The notes under the pieces were generated by a model. It saw only the letters and a program-made list of their open reading frames with translations, was not told where the DNA came from and did not search any database. A stretch of 8,977 nt of DNA, from NCBI GenBank assembly GCA_021814735.1, contig JAKAHX010000041.1, forward strand, positions 1 through 8,977, in the 5' to 3' direction. Positions within the stretch are counted from its first letter, which is position 1. Each line of letters starts with the position of its first letter. This document shows, one piece after another, positions 1 to 6,467 of the stretch. Position numbers and translations under genes: made by a program. This DNA is from Chloroflexota bacterium (GTDB taxonomy: Bacteria; Chloroflexota; Limnocylindria; Limnocylindrales; CSP1-4).

Positions 1-1147
1 GCACGTACAGGTCGCCCCGGGTACCGGCCGGGACATCGCCGGACGCGATCAGCCACGGCGGCGGCCAGGCGATGACCGGCGCCTCGAAGCCGCGGTCGCG
101 GAGTGCGTCGTGGAGCGCTTCGGCCGCCGCGGCGCCTCCCTGGACCCACGAGGTACCCGGAAGGCGCACCGCCGCCATCGCGCCGATCATCGAGGCCGGC
201 ACGGCAGGCTCGACGCCGAGCACCTCCTCCAGGAAGGCCCGTGCCGCCAGCGCGAGCTGCCGGTTGGCAGCCATCACGCCGGGCCAGCCGCCCGGATCGG
301 CCCCCGCCAGGCTCCGCAGCGCGTCCGGGACGGAGAGCCATGCCGTGGGGTCGTCGGTGCCGGTCCAGTCGAACTCCAGCCGGAAACGGCTCGCATCCGT
401 GCGCGTCGAGTTGGCGCCGTGCGAGATGGCCAGTGGCCGCACGAGCGCCTGGCGGTCCCGCCGCACGTGCAGGAACGCCGACCCCTTCGGCGCACAGCAC
501 CACTTGTGGCAGTTGCCCGTGTAGTAGGCGGCGCCCAGCGCATCCAGGTCCAGGGGAACCATGCCGGGACCGTGTGCCCCGTCGACCAGGACGTCGACGC
601 CGAGCCGGGTGAGCTCCCGCACGAGATCCTCGATCGGGAGCACCAGCGCCGTGGGGCTCGTCACGTGGTCGAGCAGCACAAGCCGGGTGCGGACCGTCAC
701 GGCCCGCAGCAGCGCCTCGACCGCCTGCGCCGGATCCTCGATCGGGAACGGGATCCGCGCGACCACCACCCGTGCCCCGCTCGCCGCGGCCACGAACCGC
801 AGCGCGTTCACGCTCGCGTTGTAGGCGTGGTCGGTGACCAGCAGCTCGTCGCCTGGGGCGAAGGACAGCGAGCGGAGCACGGCATTGACCCCGGACGTGG
901 CGTTGGCCACGAAGGCGATGTCGTCGGGGTCCGCGCCCACGAACCCGGCCAGCTCCGCCCTTGCCCCGGCGAGCAGCCCCTCGAGATCCCGGGCCAGGAA
1001 CCGGACCGGCTCGGCCTCCATGCGGTCGCGCCAGCGCGCCTGCGCCTCCAGCACCGCGGCCGGGCAGGCCCCGAAGGACCCGTGGTTCAGGAAGGCGACC
1101 GATGGGTCGAGCCTCCAGGCGAGCCCGCCGCCGAGCACGCGTGCCAC
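1..1147 (-). CDS. Class V aminotransferase, isopenicillin N epimerase-like (C-terminus cut by window edge)
   Basis: A PLP-dependent fold-type I enzyme of the class V aminotransferase family, closest by motif to isopenicillin N epimerase-like proteins; these act in the cytoplasm and many are of unknown substrate. I translated 382 codons, open to position 1. The N-terminus has the family motif [11 protein letters not shown] (residues 19-29), a [10 protein letters not shown] stretch near 84-93, the cofactor aspartate in VDGAH (Asp189), and the PLP-binding lysine in [14 protein letters not shown] (Lys215). The last codons, TRGDLYV, resemble the point where relatives continue for another 10-25 residues, so only the tail is missing. 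The start is the GTG at 1147, nine bases after a GGAGGT; the GTG at 1138 is too far from it. The gene is divergent from the esterase operon and nothing here suggests beta-lactam synthesis, so epimerase, lyase (EgtE-like) and desulfurase activities all remain possible. The family call is firm, the substrate unknown. Confidence 0.92.
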   Translation of the reverse strand, partial: MARVLGGGLAWRLDPSVAFLNHGSFGACPAAVLEAQARWRDRMEAEPVRFLARDLEGLLAGARAELAGFVGADPDDIAFVANATSGVNAVLRSLSFAPGDELLVTDHAYNASVNALRFVAAASGARVVVARIPFPIEDPAQAVEALLRAVTVRTRLVLLDHVTSPTALVLPIEDLVRELTRLGVDVLVDGAHGPGMVPLDLDALGAAYYTGNCHKWCCAPKGSAFLHVRRDRQALVRPLAISHGANSTRTDASRFRLEFDWTGTDDPTAWLSVPDALRSLAGADPGGWPGVMAANRQLALAARAFLEEVLGVEPAVPASMIGAMAAVRLPGTSWVQGGAAAAEALHDALRDRGFEAPVIAWPPPWLIASGDVPAGTRGDLYV

Positions 1148-1156
1148 CGCCCGTAC

Positions 1157-1162
1157 ACCTCC
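1157..1162 (-). promoter_or_regulatory. Ribosome binding site of the class V aminotransferase gene
   Basis: A perfect GGAGGT on the minus strand, nine bases before the GTG at 1147. It decides the start: no ATG lies upstream in frame, and the next GTG (1138) would be 18 bases away. Confidence 0.75.
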
Positions 1163-1202
1163 ACACTGAACGCCGCCTGAAGGCCCGGGGAGGGGGCCCG
1201 TC

Positions 1203-1245
1203 CTTAACGAAACATAACGGTTTGTGGGTTGAGGCCTCACAACCC
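1203..1245. promoter_or_regulatory. Divergent promoter/operator region with nested palindromes
   Basis: This lies in the 111-base gap between two divergent genes. Positions 1203-1225 (TTAACGAAACATAACGG and flanks) form a locally AT-richer patch, as expected of a promoter. Next to it is a perfect 10-base palindrome TGAGGCCTCA (1230-1239). It sits inside two further inverted repeats: GGGTTG/CAACCC (1226-1231 and 1240-1245) and TTGTG/CACAA (1222-1226 and 1238-1242). A minus-strand -35-like TTGTGA (1242-1237) is followed about 20 bases later by TATGTT, which is a poor -10 match and spacing. I cannot assign exact promoter elements; the palindrome is seen directly, its regulatory role is inferred. 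Confidence 0.4.
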
Positions 1246-1258
1246 CTGGCCTTGAATC

Positions 1259-3013
1259 ATGCGGCGTTTCGAGAGGTTGCACCGGGAGTCGCAGACGAAC
1301 CTCATGGTCCATGCCACGGATCCTGCCGGGGCGCCGGCACGTCCAGTCACCGGCGTGTCCGTCGCGCGCGCGACGGCCCTCCGTCGAGCGTGGCGACCTG
1401 CCGCCGGTCTCCTGCTGGGCATCGCGCTGGTGGGTCTCCTGGGAGCCTCCGGTGCCGTCCCGGGATCCAACCTGGCGCTGGAGGAGATGGGCTTCGACCC
1501 GGATCGGGCACAGCTGATCACCGGACTCACCGTCGGCGGACTCGCGGCGGCGCTGGGCGCGCTGGTGACCGGGCGACGGGCGGCGCCGATCGCCGCGGCA
1601 TACGTGGGAACCGCCGCGGTCTTCGGCCCCGCGTTCCTCTCCGAGACGGCAAACGCGGTCGCCACGAAGGGACCGGACGGGTTCCGACCGCTGGGCTGGG
1701 CGGCCACCGCGGTGACGCTGGTCGCGGCCGCCCTGGCCGTGGGCTGGGCCATGGCCACGCTCGCTGTCGAGGTCCGCGGCTGGCTCCTCCGGGGATGGGC
1801 GCTGGCCGCTGACCTCCGCGGCGGCAGCCGGGTGGACCGGCGGCGACTGGTCCGGGTACTGGCGCCCATCCTGGCGCTCGCGGTCGTCGCTGCCTCCCTT
1901 CCCACCTTCGCCGACATGATCAACTACACGCCCGACGTGGCGATGACCGGCGGCGGACTCTCGCAGGCACAACCCCTGGTGGGCGCCGCCGCGGGCACCG
2001 GGGGATCCGCGGCGATCGGCGGCGCCGCGAGCCCCGCGGGCGGCGAAGCCGGCGCGGGCACCACCGGCGGAGCCGGCGGCGCGGTCAGCGGCTCGGCCGG
2101 CGGAGGTGCGGGTGCGACCGGGCCCGTGGGCGCCGCGGGAACGGGCGTGATCACCCCGGGAGCGATCGCGACGGCGGAACCCTGGCGGGCCTCGATCCCG
2201 ACTGGCCAGGGTCGCATCGTGAGCTTCACCCTCCCGTCCCCGTGGACCGGCGCCCGCCGGACCACCTCCACCGTCTGGCTCTACCTGCCACCGGGGTACG
2301 ACCGGGGAGCCCAGCGCTACCCGGTCGTCTACACGGTGCCGTGGGATCTCACGCACTGGGCGATGGGGATCCACGTCCAGGCGCTGCTCGACCAGGCGAT
2401 CACCGGGGGCTCGCTGCCGCCCAGCATCGTGGCCTTCATCGATCTGTCGGGCGGCCCCTTCCCCAACAGCGAATGCGCCAACTCCTGGGACGGCCGGGAG
2501 CACGCCGACACCTACGTCTCCTCTACCGTCGTCAGCTACATCGACGCCCATTACCGGACCATCGCCGACGCGCGAGCGCGGACGATCCTGGGCTACTCGC
2601 AGGGCGGCTTCTGTGCCGCCAACCTGCTGCTGCGGCATCCCGACGTCTTCCGGCAGGCGGTCATCTTCTCCGGCTACTTCGAGGCCGGGCTGAGCAGCGG
2701 CGAGACAGTGAACGCCTGGATGCCCTGGGGGCACGTGCCCTCCGTGGTGGCCGCCAACTCGCCCATGCAGACCGCCAGCACGCTGGCACCGGCAGTCCGT
2801 GACCGGCTGTTCGTGGTGCTCTCGTCACAGCCCGACCTCGGGGTGTTCGGCTCGCAGGCGAGCCAGTTCGCGGCGGTGCTGCGCAGGGCGGGCTACCCCA
2901 CGGACTTCCTGTGGAACCAGCTGGGCCACGCCTGGAAGGAGGTCCGGCTGGAGTTCGTCCCTGCCCTCTGGGCCGTCGCGGAGCGCGAAGTGCTGACGGG
3001 GGTGCTCCGGTGA
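1259..3013 (+). CDS. Membrane-anchored esterase D-type alpha/beta-hydrolase
   Basis: A 584-residue protein with three parts. Residues about 45-218 hold some five hydrophobic helices (roughly 45-67, 84-104, 108-127, 147-170, 199-218). Residues about 228-306 are a linker made almost entirely of Gly, Ala, Ser and Thr. Residues about 313-580 form a putative esterase domain (PF00756-like, as in Fes and mycolyltransferases). The nucleophile elbow is GYSQGG with Ser447; His557 in LGHAW is the likely catalytic histidine, and Asp526 is a candidate acid. With a basic N-terminus inside and five helices, the hydrolase would face outside the membrane. It overlaps the next gene by four bases (GTGA), so the two are probably co-translated. 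The start at 1259 lacks a clear Shine-Dalgarno; ATG 1304 (residue 16) is an alternative, also with a weak site. The substrate is unknown: aminoacyl-lipid, siderophore or other cell-envelope ester are possible. Confidence 0.86.
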   Translation: MRRFERLHRESQTNLMVHATDPAGAPARPVTGVSVARATALRRAWRPAAGLLLGIALVGLLGASGAVPGSNLALEEMGFDPDRAQLITGLTVGGLAAALGALVTGRRAAPIAAAYVGTAAVFGPAFLSETANAVATKGPDGFRPLGWAATAVTLVAAALAVGWAMATLAVEVRGWLLRGWALAADLRGGSRVDRRRLVRVLAPILALAVVAASLPTFADMINYTPDVAMTGGGLSQAQPLVGAAAGTGGSAAIGGAASPAGGEAGAGTTGGAGGAVSGSAGGGAGATGPVGAAGTGVITPGAIATAEPWRASIPTGQGRIVSFTLPSPWTGARRTTSTVWLYLPPGYDRGAQRYPVVYTVPWDLTHWAMGIHVQALLDQAITGGSLPPSIVAFIDLSGGPFPNSECANSWDGREHADTYVSSTVVSYIDAHYRTIADARARTILGYSQGGFCAANLLLRHPDVFRQAVIFSGYFEAGLSSGETVNAWMPWGHVPSVVAANSPMQTASTLAPAVRDRLFVVLSSQPDLGVFGSQASQFAAVLRRAGYPTDFLWNQLGHAWKEVRLEFVPALWAVAEREVLTGVLR

Positions 3014-4851
3014 GCGCAATGCCGACGACGGGCCCGGCCGGGAGCGGGAACATCGGCAGCTCCGAGCGGACCGGGCCCGAACCCGGCAGACCCGAGGTGG
3101 CCACCGCCCGCGCCAGGCGGGACGCCGTCCGGCCGGCCCTGGCCCGGGCAGCCCGACGCGCGGGGGCCCTCCTCCCGCGGCTCGTCGTGGCGGTCGGCAC
3201 GTTCGTGGCGCTCTCCGACGCGTTCGCCTTCGGCCAGGCGAGCCTGGCCAGCGTGCAGCAGCTGCTCCCGTTCGACACGCCGAGCGCCGACCGGGCCATC
3301 GCGGCGCTCAGCGCCGCCGGTCTGGCCGCGCTCACCATCGGCCTCTTCCGGGGCAAGCGACTCGCCTGGTGGCTGGCCGTCCTCGTCTTTGCCGCGGGGG
3401 TGCCGGTCCAGCTGCTCGCCCTGGGCCACACCGCGGGCGGTGTGGTGGCGGCCATCGCGCTGGCGCTCCTCACCCTCGATCGGCGTCGCTACGGGGTGCG
3501 CTCCGCGCGCACGTGGAGCTGGACCGCGTGGGGCCTGCTGCTCGCGGGGGGCGCGATCGCCACGCTCGAGACGATCCTGCTGGTGATCCGCGACCCCGCC
3601 GATTCCCTGCCGGCCGATCTCCCCGACCTCGCCGGCACGCTCAGCCGCTGGCTCGCCTTCGGCGACCTCGGTGGCCCGCCCTCCGGCCCGCGCACCGCGC
3701 TGATCCTGGCCCTGGCGATCGCCGCGCGGCTGTCGGTGGCGCTCGCCCTCCTCGCCATGCTCCGCCCCGTGGGCGACGACACGGCCGATCCAACGCTCCC
3801 GGACCGCGTCCGCGACGTCGCCGCCCGGTATGGTCGCGGGGCGCTCCTGCCGTTCCAGCTGGCCTCGGACAAGCGCTGGTTCAGCCCGCCCGACGCCGAG
3901 GGGTTCGTCGCCTACGGCCGTGACGGACGCGTGGCGGTCGCCGTCGGTGACCCCGTGGGCAGCGACGCCGGGCGCTGGCGCGTCTTCGCGGAGTTCGTCG
4001 ACGGATGCCGCCGGCACGACTGGGTCCCGGTGGTCTACCAGGCATCGGAGGAGAGCCTCGGGGAACTCCAGCGCCTCGGGTTCCAGGTCTCGCCCATCGG
4101 CAGGGAGGCGGTCGTGGACCTCGCGACCTTCAGCCTAGCCGGTTCGCAGCGGGCGAACCTGCGACACACCATCACGCGCGCGCGCCGCGGAGGGGTCCGC
4201 GTCGCCTGGTATCCGGATGGCCTCGGCGACGACACGGACCGGCTGGCGCCTGCGCTCGCCGCGGTGGACGCGGCATGGCGGGCGGAGACCGGCCCCACCC
4301 AGATGGGGTTCACCATCAGCCGGTTCTCGCCCGATGCGCTCCGCCGGATGCCCGTTGCCATCGCGGTGGGCGAGGACGGTGAACCGACCGCCTTCGTCAC
4401 CTTCCGCCCCACGGGTGCCGACCGCGGCTACGTGCTGGACCTGATCCGGCGCTCGCCGGGCGGCGTGCCAGGGGCGGTGGAGTACTGCCTGGCGGAGGCG
4501 GCAGAGCGCTTCCGGGACGCGGGCGCCGCATCGCTCTCGCTCGGCCTGGCGCCGCTGAGCGGGCTCGACCCGGCCGGGCTCCGTGTCGAGGAGCGCGCGC
4601 TGGCCGCCGTCGCCCGCCTGGTGCGCCCCTTCTACGACGTCGAGGGGCTGGCGTTCTTCAAGAACAAGTTCGCGCCGCGCTGGGAGACCCGGTACGTGGC
4701 CGTGCCGTCGCGCGTCCACCTCGTGGGGCTGGCGCTCGCCCTGGCGCGACTCCACGTCGGGAGTCTCCACCGCGCGGCCGCGCGGACCGCGGCGGACCTG
4801 GCGCGCGCACAGGTGGGGTGGGCCTCACGCCGACGGCACGCCGCGGGCTGA
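3010..4851 (+). CDS. DUF2156 membrane protein, MprF-type aminoacyl-phosphatidylglycerol synthase-like
   Basis: A 613-residue protein. Residues about 54-253 carry roughly five to six membrane helices (around 54-75, 95-113, 118-138, 143-156, 170-193, 228-252). Residues about 270-566 match the soluble catalytic domain of lysyl/alanyl-phosphatidylglycerol synthases (DUF2156, tandem GNAT fold). Recognisable pieces are DKRWFS (287-292), AVGDPVGS (311-318), the VVDLATFSLAGSQRANLRHT run (from 368), and GLAFFKNKFAPRWETRYVA (546-564), the typical family C-terminal signature. Family members move an amino acid from aminoacyl-tRNA to a membrane lipid at the cytoplasmic face. I chose GTG 3010 because it overlaps the upstream stop as GTGA; ATG 3019 is a close alternative, while an upstream ATG (2911) would lie 100 bases inside the esterase gene. 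The amino acid and lipid cannot be read from sequence. The basic tail and stop codon run into a repeat. Confidence 0.86.
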   Translation: MSAMPTTGPAGSGNIGSSERTGPEPGRPEVATARARRDAVRPALARAARRAGALLPRLVVAVGTFVALSDAFAFGQASLASVQQLLPFDTPSADRAIAALSAAGLAALTIGLFRGKRLAWWLAVLVFAAGVPVQLLALGHTAGGVVAAIALALLTLDRRRYGVRSARTWSWTAWGLLLAGGAIATLETILLVIRDPADSLPADLPDLAGTLSRWLAFGDLGGPPSGPRTALILALAIAARLSVALALLAMLRPVGDDTADPTLPDRVRDVAARYGRGALLPFQLASDKRWFSPPDAEGFVAYGRDGRVAVAVGDPVGSDAGRWRVFAEFVDGCRRHDWVPVVYQASEESLGELQRLGFQVSPIGREAVVDLATFSLAGSQRANLRHTITRARRGGVRVAWYPDGLGDDTDRLAPALAAVDAAWRAETGPTQMGFTISRFSPDALRRMPVAIAVGEDGEPTAFVTFRPTGADRGYVLDLIRRSPGGVPGAVEYCLAEAAERFRDAGAASLSLGLAPLSGLDPAGLRVEERALAAVARLVRPFYDVEGLAFFKNKFAPRWETRYVAVPSRVHLVGLALALARLHVGSLHRAAARTAADLARAQVGWASRRRHAAG

Positions 4852-4947
4852 CCAGCCGCCTGCCGAGCCGCCGACGGCACGCCGCGGGCTGACGCGGCGC
4901 GTGCCCCGCTGACCCGGCGCCTGGCCCGTTGACGTGACACCTGCCGC
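4828..4947. repeat. Direct repeat and degenerate 20-base tandem repeat spanning a stop codon
   Basis: A perfect 25-base direct repeat lies at 4828-4852 and 4869-4893, period 41. The first copy contains the last codons and TGA stop of the DUF2156 gene. The motif GCTGAC (or GTTGAC) starts at 4847, 4888, 4908 and 4928, so the spacing is 41, 20, 20; 41 is close to two units. Units after 4888 resemble GCTGACNCGGCGCCTGSCCC. This is an imperfect tandem repeat by inspection; the function is unknown. It may have arisen by slippage at the 3' end of the gene. Confidence 0.7.
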
Positions 4948-5000
4948 CGGCGCGGGCGCCGGGGTCTCCCGCCGTCCCAGGACGGCCGGCGGGCCGGCCC
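4947..5000. terminator. GC-rich hairpins between convergent genes, possible bidirectional terminator
   Basis: Between the two convergent stops there are several hairpins: CCGGCG/CGCCGG (4947-4952 and 4957-4962, loop CGGG); GCCGTCC/GGACGGC (4971-4977 and 4980-4986); an outer CCCGCC/GGCGGG (4968-4973 and 4988-4993); and the palindrome GGGCCGGCCC (4991-5000). No T-run follows on either strand, so this is not a classic intrinsic terminator. The position supports a termination or transcript-end role, but hairpins are common at this base composition. Confidence 0.4.
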
Positions 5001-5028
5001 GCCGCGCTCACGCGGGCCTCCGGGCGGC

Positions 5029-5442
5029 TCAGGGCGTCGAGGACAGCGTGTGAACGGCCGGCAGGCCGAGCACCTCCCTCGCGCGCGCGTGGTCGTCCAC
5101 GGTGAACGCCATCTCGAGCATCGACCCGCGGCGGCCCACGACGAGGATCCCGGTGATGTTCACGCCGGCGCCCGAGAGTCGTTCGGTGAGCTCGGCGATC
5201 GCGCCGGGCCGGTCCTCCACCTCCACGTGCAGGGCGTCGCCCTCGACGAAGGGGATCCCCATGCTGCGCAGGACGTCACGGGTCATGTCGGCGTCGTCGG
5301 TGGTCAGCATGGCGCACATGTGGGTGCCCGCGCTGCTCCCCGCAATGGCCTGGATGTTGATCCCCCGCATCGCCAGGGCACGCGTCACGTGGGCGAGCTC
5401 CCCGGGGCGGTTCTCCAGCTGGATCACGAACGGCTGGCCCAT
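5029..5442 (-). CDS. Tandem ACT-domain protein
   Basis: A 137-residue protein made of two ACT domains and almost nothing else. The first (residues about 4-66) starts FVIQLENRPGELAHVTRAL and has RGINIQAIAG. The second (about 70-128) starts LHVEVEDRPGAIAELTERL and has GAGVNITGIL. The paired NRPGEL and DRPGAI turns are the usual ligand-binding loops of ACT domains, which commonly bind amino acids and control metabolic enzymes. No catalytic domain is attached, so it is probably a small regulatory or sensor protein. The start ATG 5442 has AGGAGG eight bases before it; the longer reading from 5493 lacks such support and adds a non-conserved tail. It follows hypA on the same strand after a 59-base gap that holds a hairpin, so it may be the last gene of the hydrogenase operon or separately transcribed. 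Ligand and target are unknown. Confidence 0.9.
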   Translation of the reverse strand: MGQPFVIQLENRPGELAHVTRALAMRGINIQAIAGSSAGTHMCAMLTTDDADMTRDVLRSMGIPFVEGDALHVEVEDRPGAIAELTERLSGAGVNITGILVVGRRGSMLEMAFTVDDHARAREVLGLPAVHTLSSTP

Positions 5443-5450
5443 CGTCCTCG

Positions 5451-5456
5451 CCTCCT
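5451..5456 (-). promoter_or_regulatory. Ribosome binding site of the ACT-domain gene
   Basis: A perfect AGGAGG on the minus strand, eight bases before ATG 5442. It fixes the start of the tandem ACT protein in place of the longer open frame from 5493. Confidence 0.8.
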
Positions 5457-5464
5457 GTGGTACC

Positions 5465-5486
5465 CCGGCCCGCGGAACGCGGCCGG
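5465..5486 (-). terminator. Hairpin between hypA and the ACT gene (possible attenuator)
   Basis: CCGGCC (5465-5470) pairs with GGCCGG (5481-5486), and inside them GCG (5472-5474) pairs with CGC (5478-5480), with one bulged base and a three-base loop. It sits about 15 bases after the hypA stop and upstream of the ACT ribosome site. No T-run follows in the direction of transcription, so full termination is doubtful; partial attenuation or an mRNA-processing site is possible. Confidence 0.3.
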
Positions 5487-5501
5487 CTGCCATCCGCTGC
5501 G

Positions 5502-5897
5502 TTACCTGGCCGGCGGGGCGGCGACCGGGACGGGTGCCCCGACCGCCTCGTCCGAGAGAACCGTCTCGACAGCCTCGATGACCACCCCGTCCCCGGCCAG
5601 GACCGCCAGGTCAGCGCCGCCGCACGCCGGGCAGACGGGAAAGGCCTCCTCCGTCTCGCTCACCTGGCCGCAGGCCCGGCACCGGACGGTTCCCGGAACG
5701 AGCCGCACGTCCAGGCTGGATCCAGCCGCGAGCGTGCCCGGCGTCAGCAGGTCCCAGTAGAACCGGATGGACGGCTCGACCACGCCGGCCAGGGCACCGA
5801 GCTGGAGACGGACGGCCCGCACGCGCCGGCCCTCCTCCGGGTCGGCCTGCTCCAGCGCCGCGTCCAGGATGCGCTGGGTGGCGATCAGCTCGTGCAC
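5502..5897 (-). CDS. hypA: Hydrogenase maturation nickel metallochaperone HypA
   Basis: A 131-residue HypA/HybF family protein that delivers nickel, with HypB, to the [NiFe]-hydrogenase large subunit. The N-terminus reads (M)HELIATQRILDAAL; His2 of the invariant MHE is the known nickel ligand. The zinc site is two CxxC pairs, CRAC (Cys73, Cys76) and CPAC (Cys89, Cys92). The start is GTG 5897, which gives exactly the MHE terminus and has AAGGAGG nine bases upstream; the longer open frame from 6047 is a shadow inside the protease gene. The start lies 13 bases inside the end of the endopeptidase gene, so translation is probably coupled. The C-terminus, after the conserved beta structure, has an Ala/Pro/Val-rich extension of about a dozen residues compared with the usual 113-120 residue length. 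No hypB-F genes are in the window. Confidence 0.95.
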   Translation of the reverse strand: MHELIATQRILDAALEQADPEEGRRVRAVRLQLGALAGVVEPSIRFYWDLLTPGTLAAGSSLDVRLVPGTVRCRACGQVSETEEAFPVCPACGGADLAVLAGDGVVIEAVETVLSDEAVGAPVPVAAPPAR

Positions 5898-6448
5898 GAT
5901 CCGGTCCCTCCTTCGTCCCCCCGCGCCTCGTCCTGGGCCAGCACCTCGAGCACCGCCGTCGTCGCGACCGGGATGGCCGCCTCGACGGCCGCGGTCAGCC
6001 GGTCGCCCACCTCGATCCCGAGCTCCGCCTCCACCGTGACGACCCACGGCGACTCGGGGAGCGGGGCGCCCAGCGAGCGCCCCAGCGCCAGGGCGGCGGC
6101 GAGGGAGCTGTCGTGCGCGGACGCCAGCCGCTCCTGCCCCGGGACCGGCAGCTCGTCCAGCCGCACGCGGCGGACCGTCCCCGGGGGCGCCGTGCCGGTC
6201 TCCACGGCGTCCACGATGATCGCTCTCCGGTAGCCGATCAGGCGCTCCATCAGGCGCAGCCCGCCCACCGAGAGCCGGTCGATCTCGACCCGGGGCGGCA
6301 GCGCGCCTCGCGGGCTATCGATCCGCCCCTCCCGTGCGATCCGTGCCTCGAGCGCCTCGGCGACCCGCCAGCCCACGCCGTCATCGCCGAGGATCGGGTT
6401 GCCGAGCCCCAGCACGAGCGTGGTGTCGTCGCCGGGTGCTGTGTGCAT
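5885..6448 (-). CDS. [NiFe]-hydrogenase maturation endopeptidase (HyaD/HoxW/HycI family)
   Basis: A 187-residue protease that, in this family (M52), cuts the C-terminal tail from the hydrogenase large subunit once nickel is in place. The hallmark GLGNPILGDDGVG lies at residues 14-26. Further conserved points are VDAVETG (79-85) and SAHDSSL with His112, matching the metal-binding Glu/Asp, Asp and His positions of HybD-type proteases; here Asp22/Asp23 take the first acidic position. The start ATG 6448 lies 19 bases after the large-subunit stop, with a purine-rich GGGACGGGG directly before it. An alternative ATG at 6490 would overlap the large-subunit gene and add a non-conserved 14 residues. 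The gene directly follows its presumed substrate's gene, which supports a dedicated pairing. The tail after about residue 172 is charged and Gly-rich and probably dispensable. Confidence 0.94.
   Translation of the reverse strand: MHTAPGDDTTLVLGLGNPILGDDGVGWRVAEALEARIAREGRIDSPRGALPPRVEIDRLSVGGLRLMERLIGYRRAIIVDAVETGTAPPGTVRRVRLDELPVPGQERLASAHDSSLAAALALGRSLGAPLPESPWVVTVEAELGIEVGDRLTAAVEAAIPVATTAVLEVLAQDEARGDEGGTGSCTS
5907..5913 (-). promoter_or_regulatory. Ribosome binding site of hypA
   Basis: AAGGAGG on the minus strand, nine bases before the GTG at 5897 and inside the last codons of the upstream endopeptidase gene. It confirms the unusual GTG start of hypA. Confidence 0.78.
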
Positions 6449-6467
6449 CCCCGTCCCTGCCCGCCGT

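Noticed and set aside
110..1180. 356-codon open frame on the plus strand opposite the aminotransferase
   Set aside because: The minus strand carries a full PLP enzyme with its lysine and a strong ribosome site; the plus-strand product is low-complexity and matches nothing I know.
2470..2800. Possible frameshift or pseudogene within the esterase
   Set aside because: The frame is continuous from membrane region to the C-terminus, with the nucleophile serine and a histidine in the expected order.
2893..4017. 374-codon open frame on the minus strand opposite the DUF2156 and esterase genes
   Set aside because: It is a shadow of two conserved genes; the translation is rich in Arg, Gly and Glu and has no motif.
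4852..5028. CRISPR-like or ncRNA content in the repeat region
   Set aside because: The repeats are imperfect and lack unique spacers; no array structure or RNA family is recognisable.
5898..6047. Longer HypA starting about 50 codons upstream
   Set aside because: The extra residues lie in the protease gene in another frame and are Arg/Gly-rich; the GTG at 5897 gives the invariant MHE terminus and has a ribosome site.
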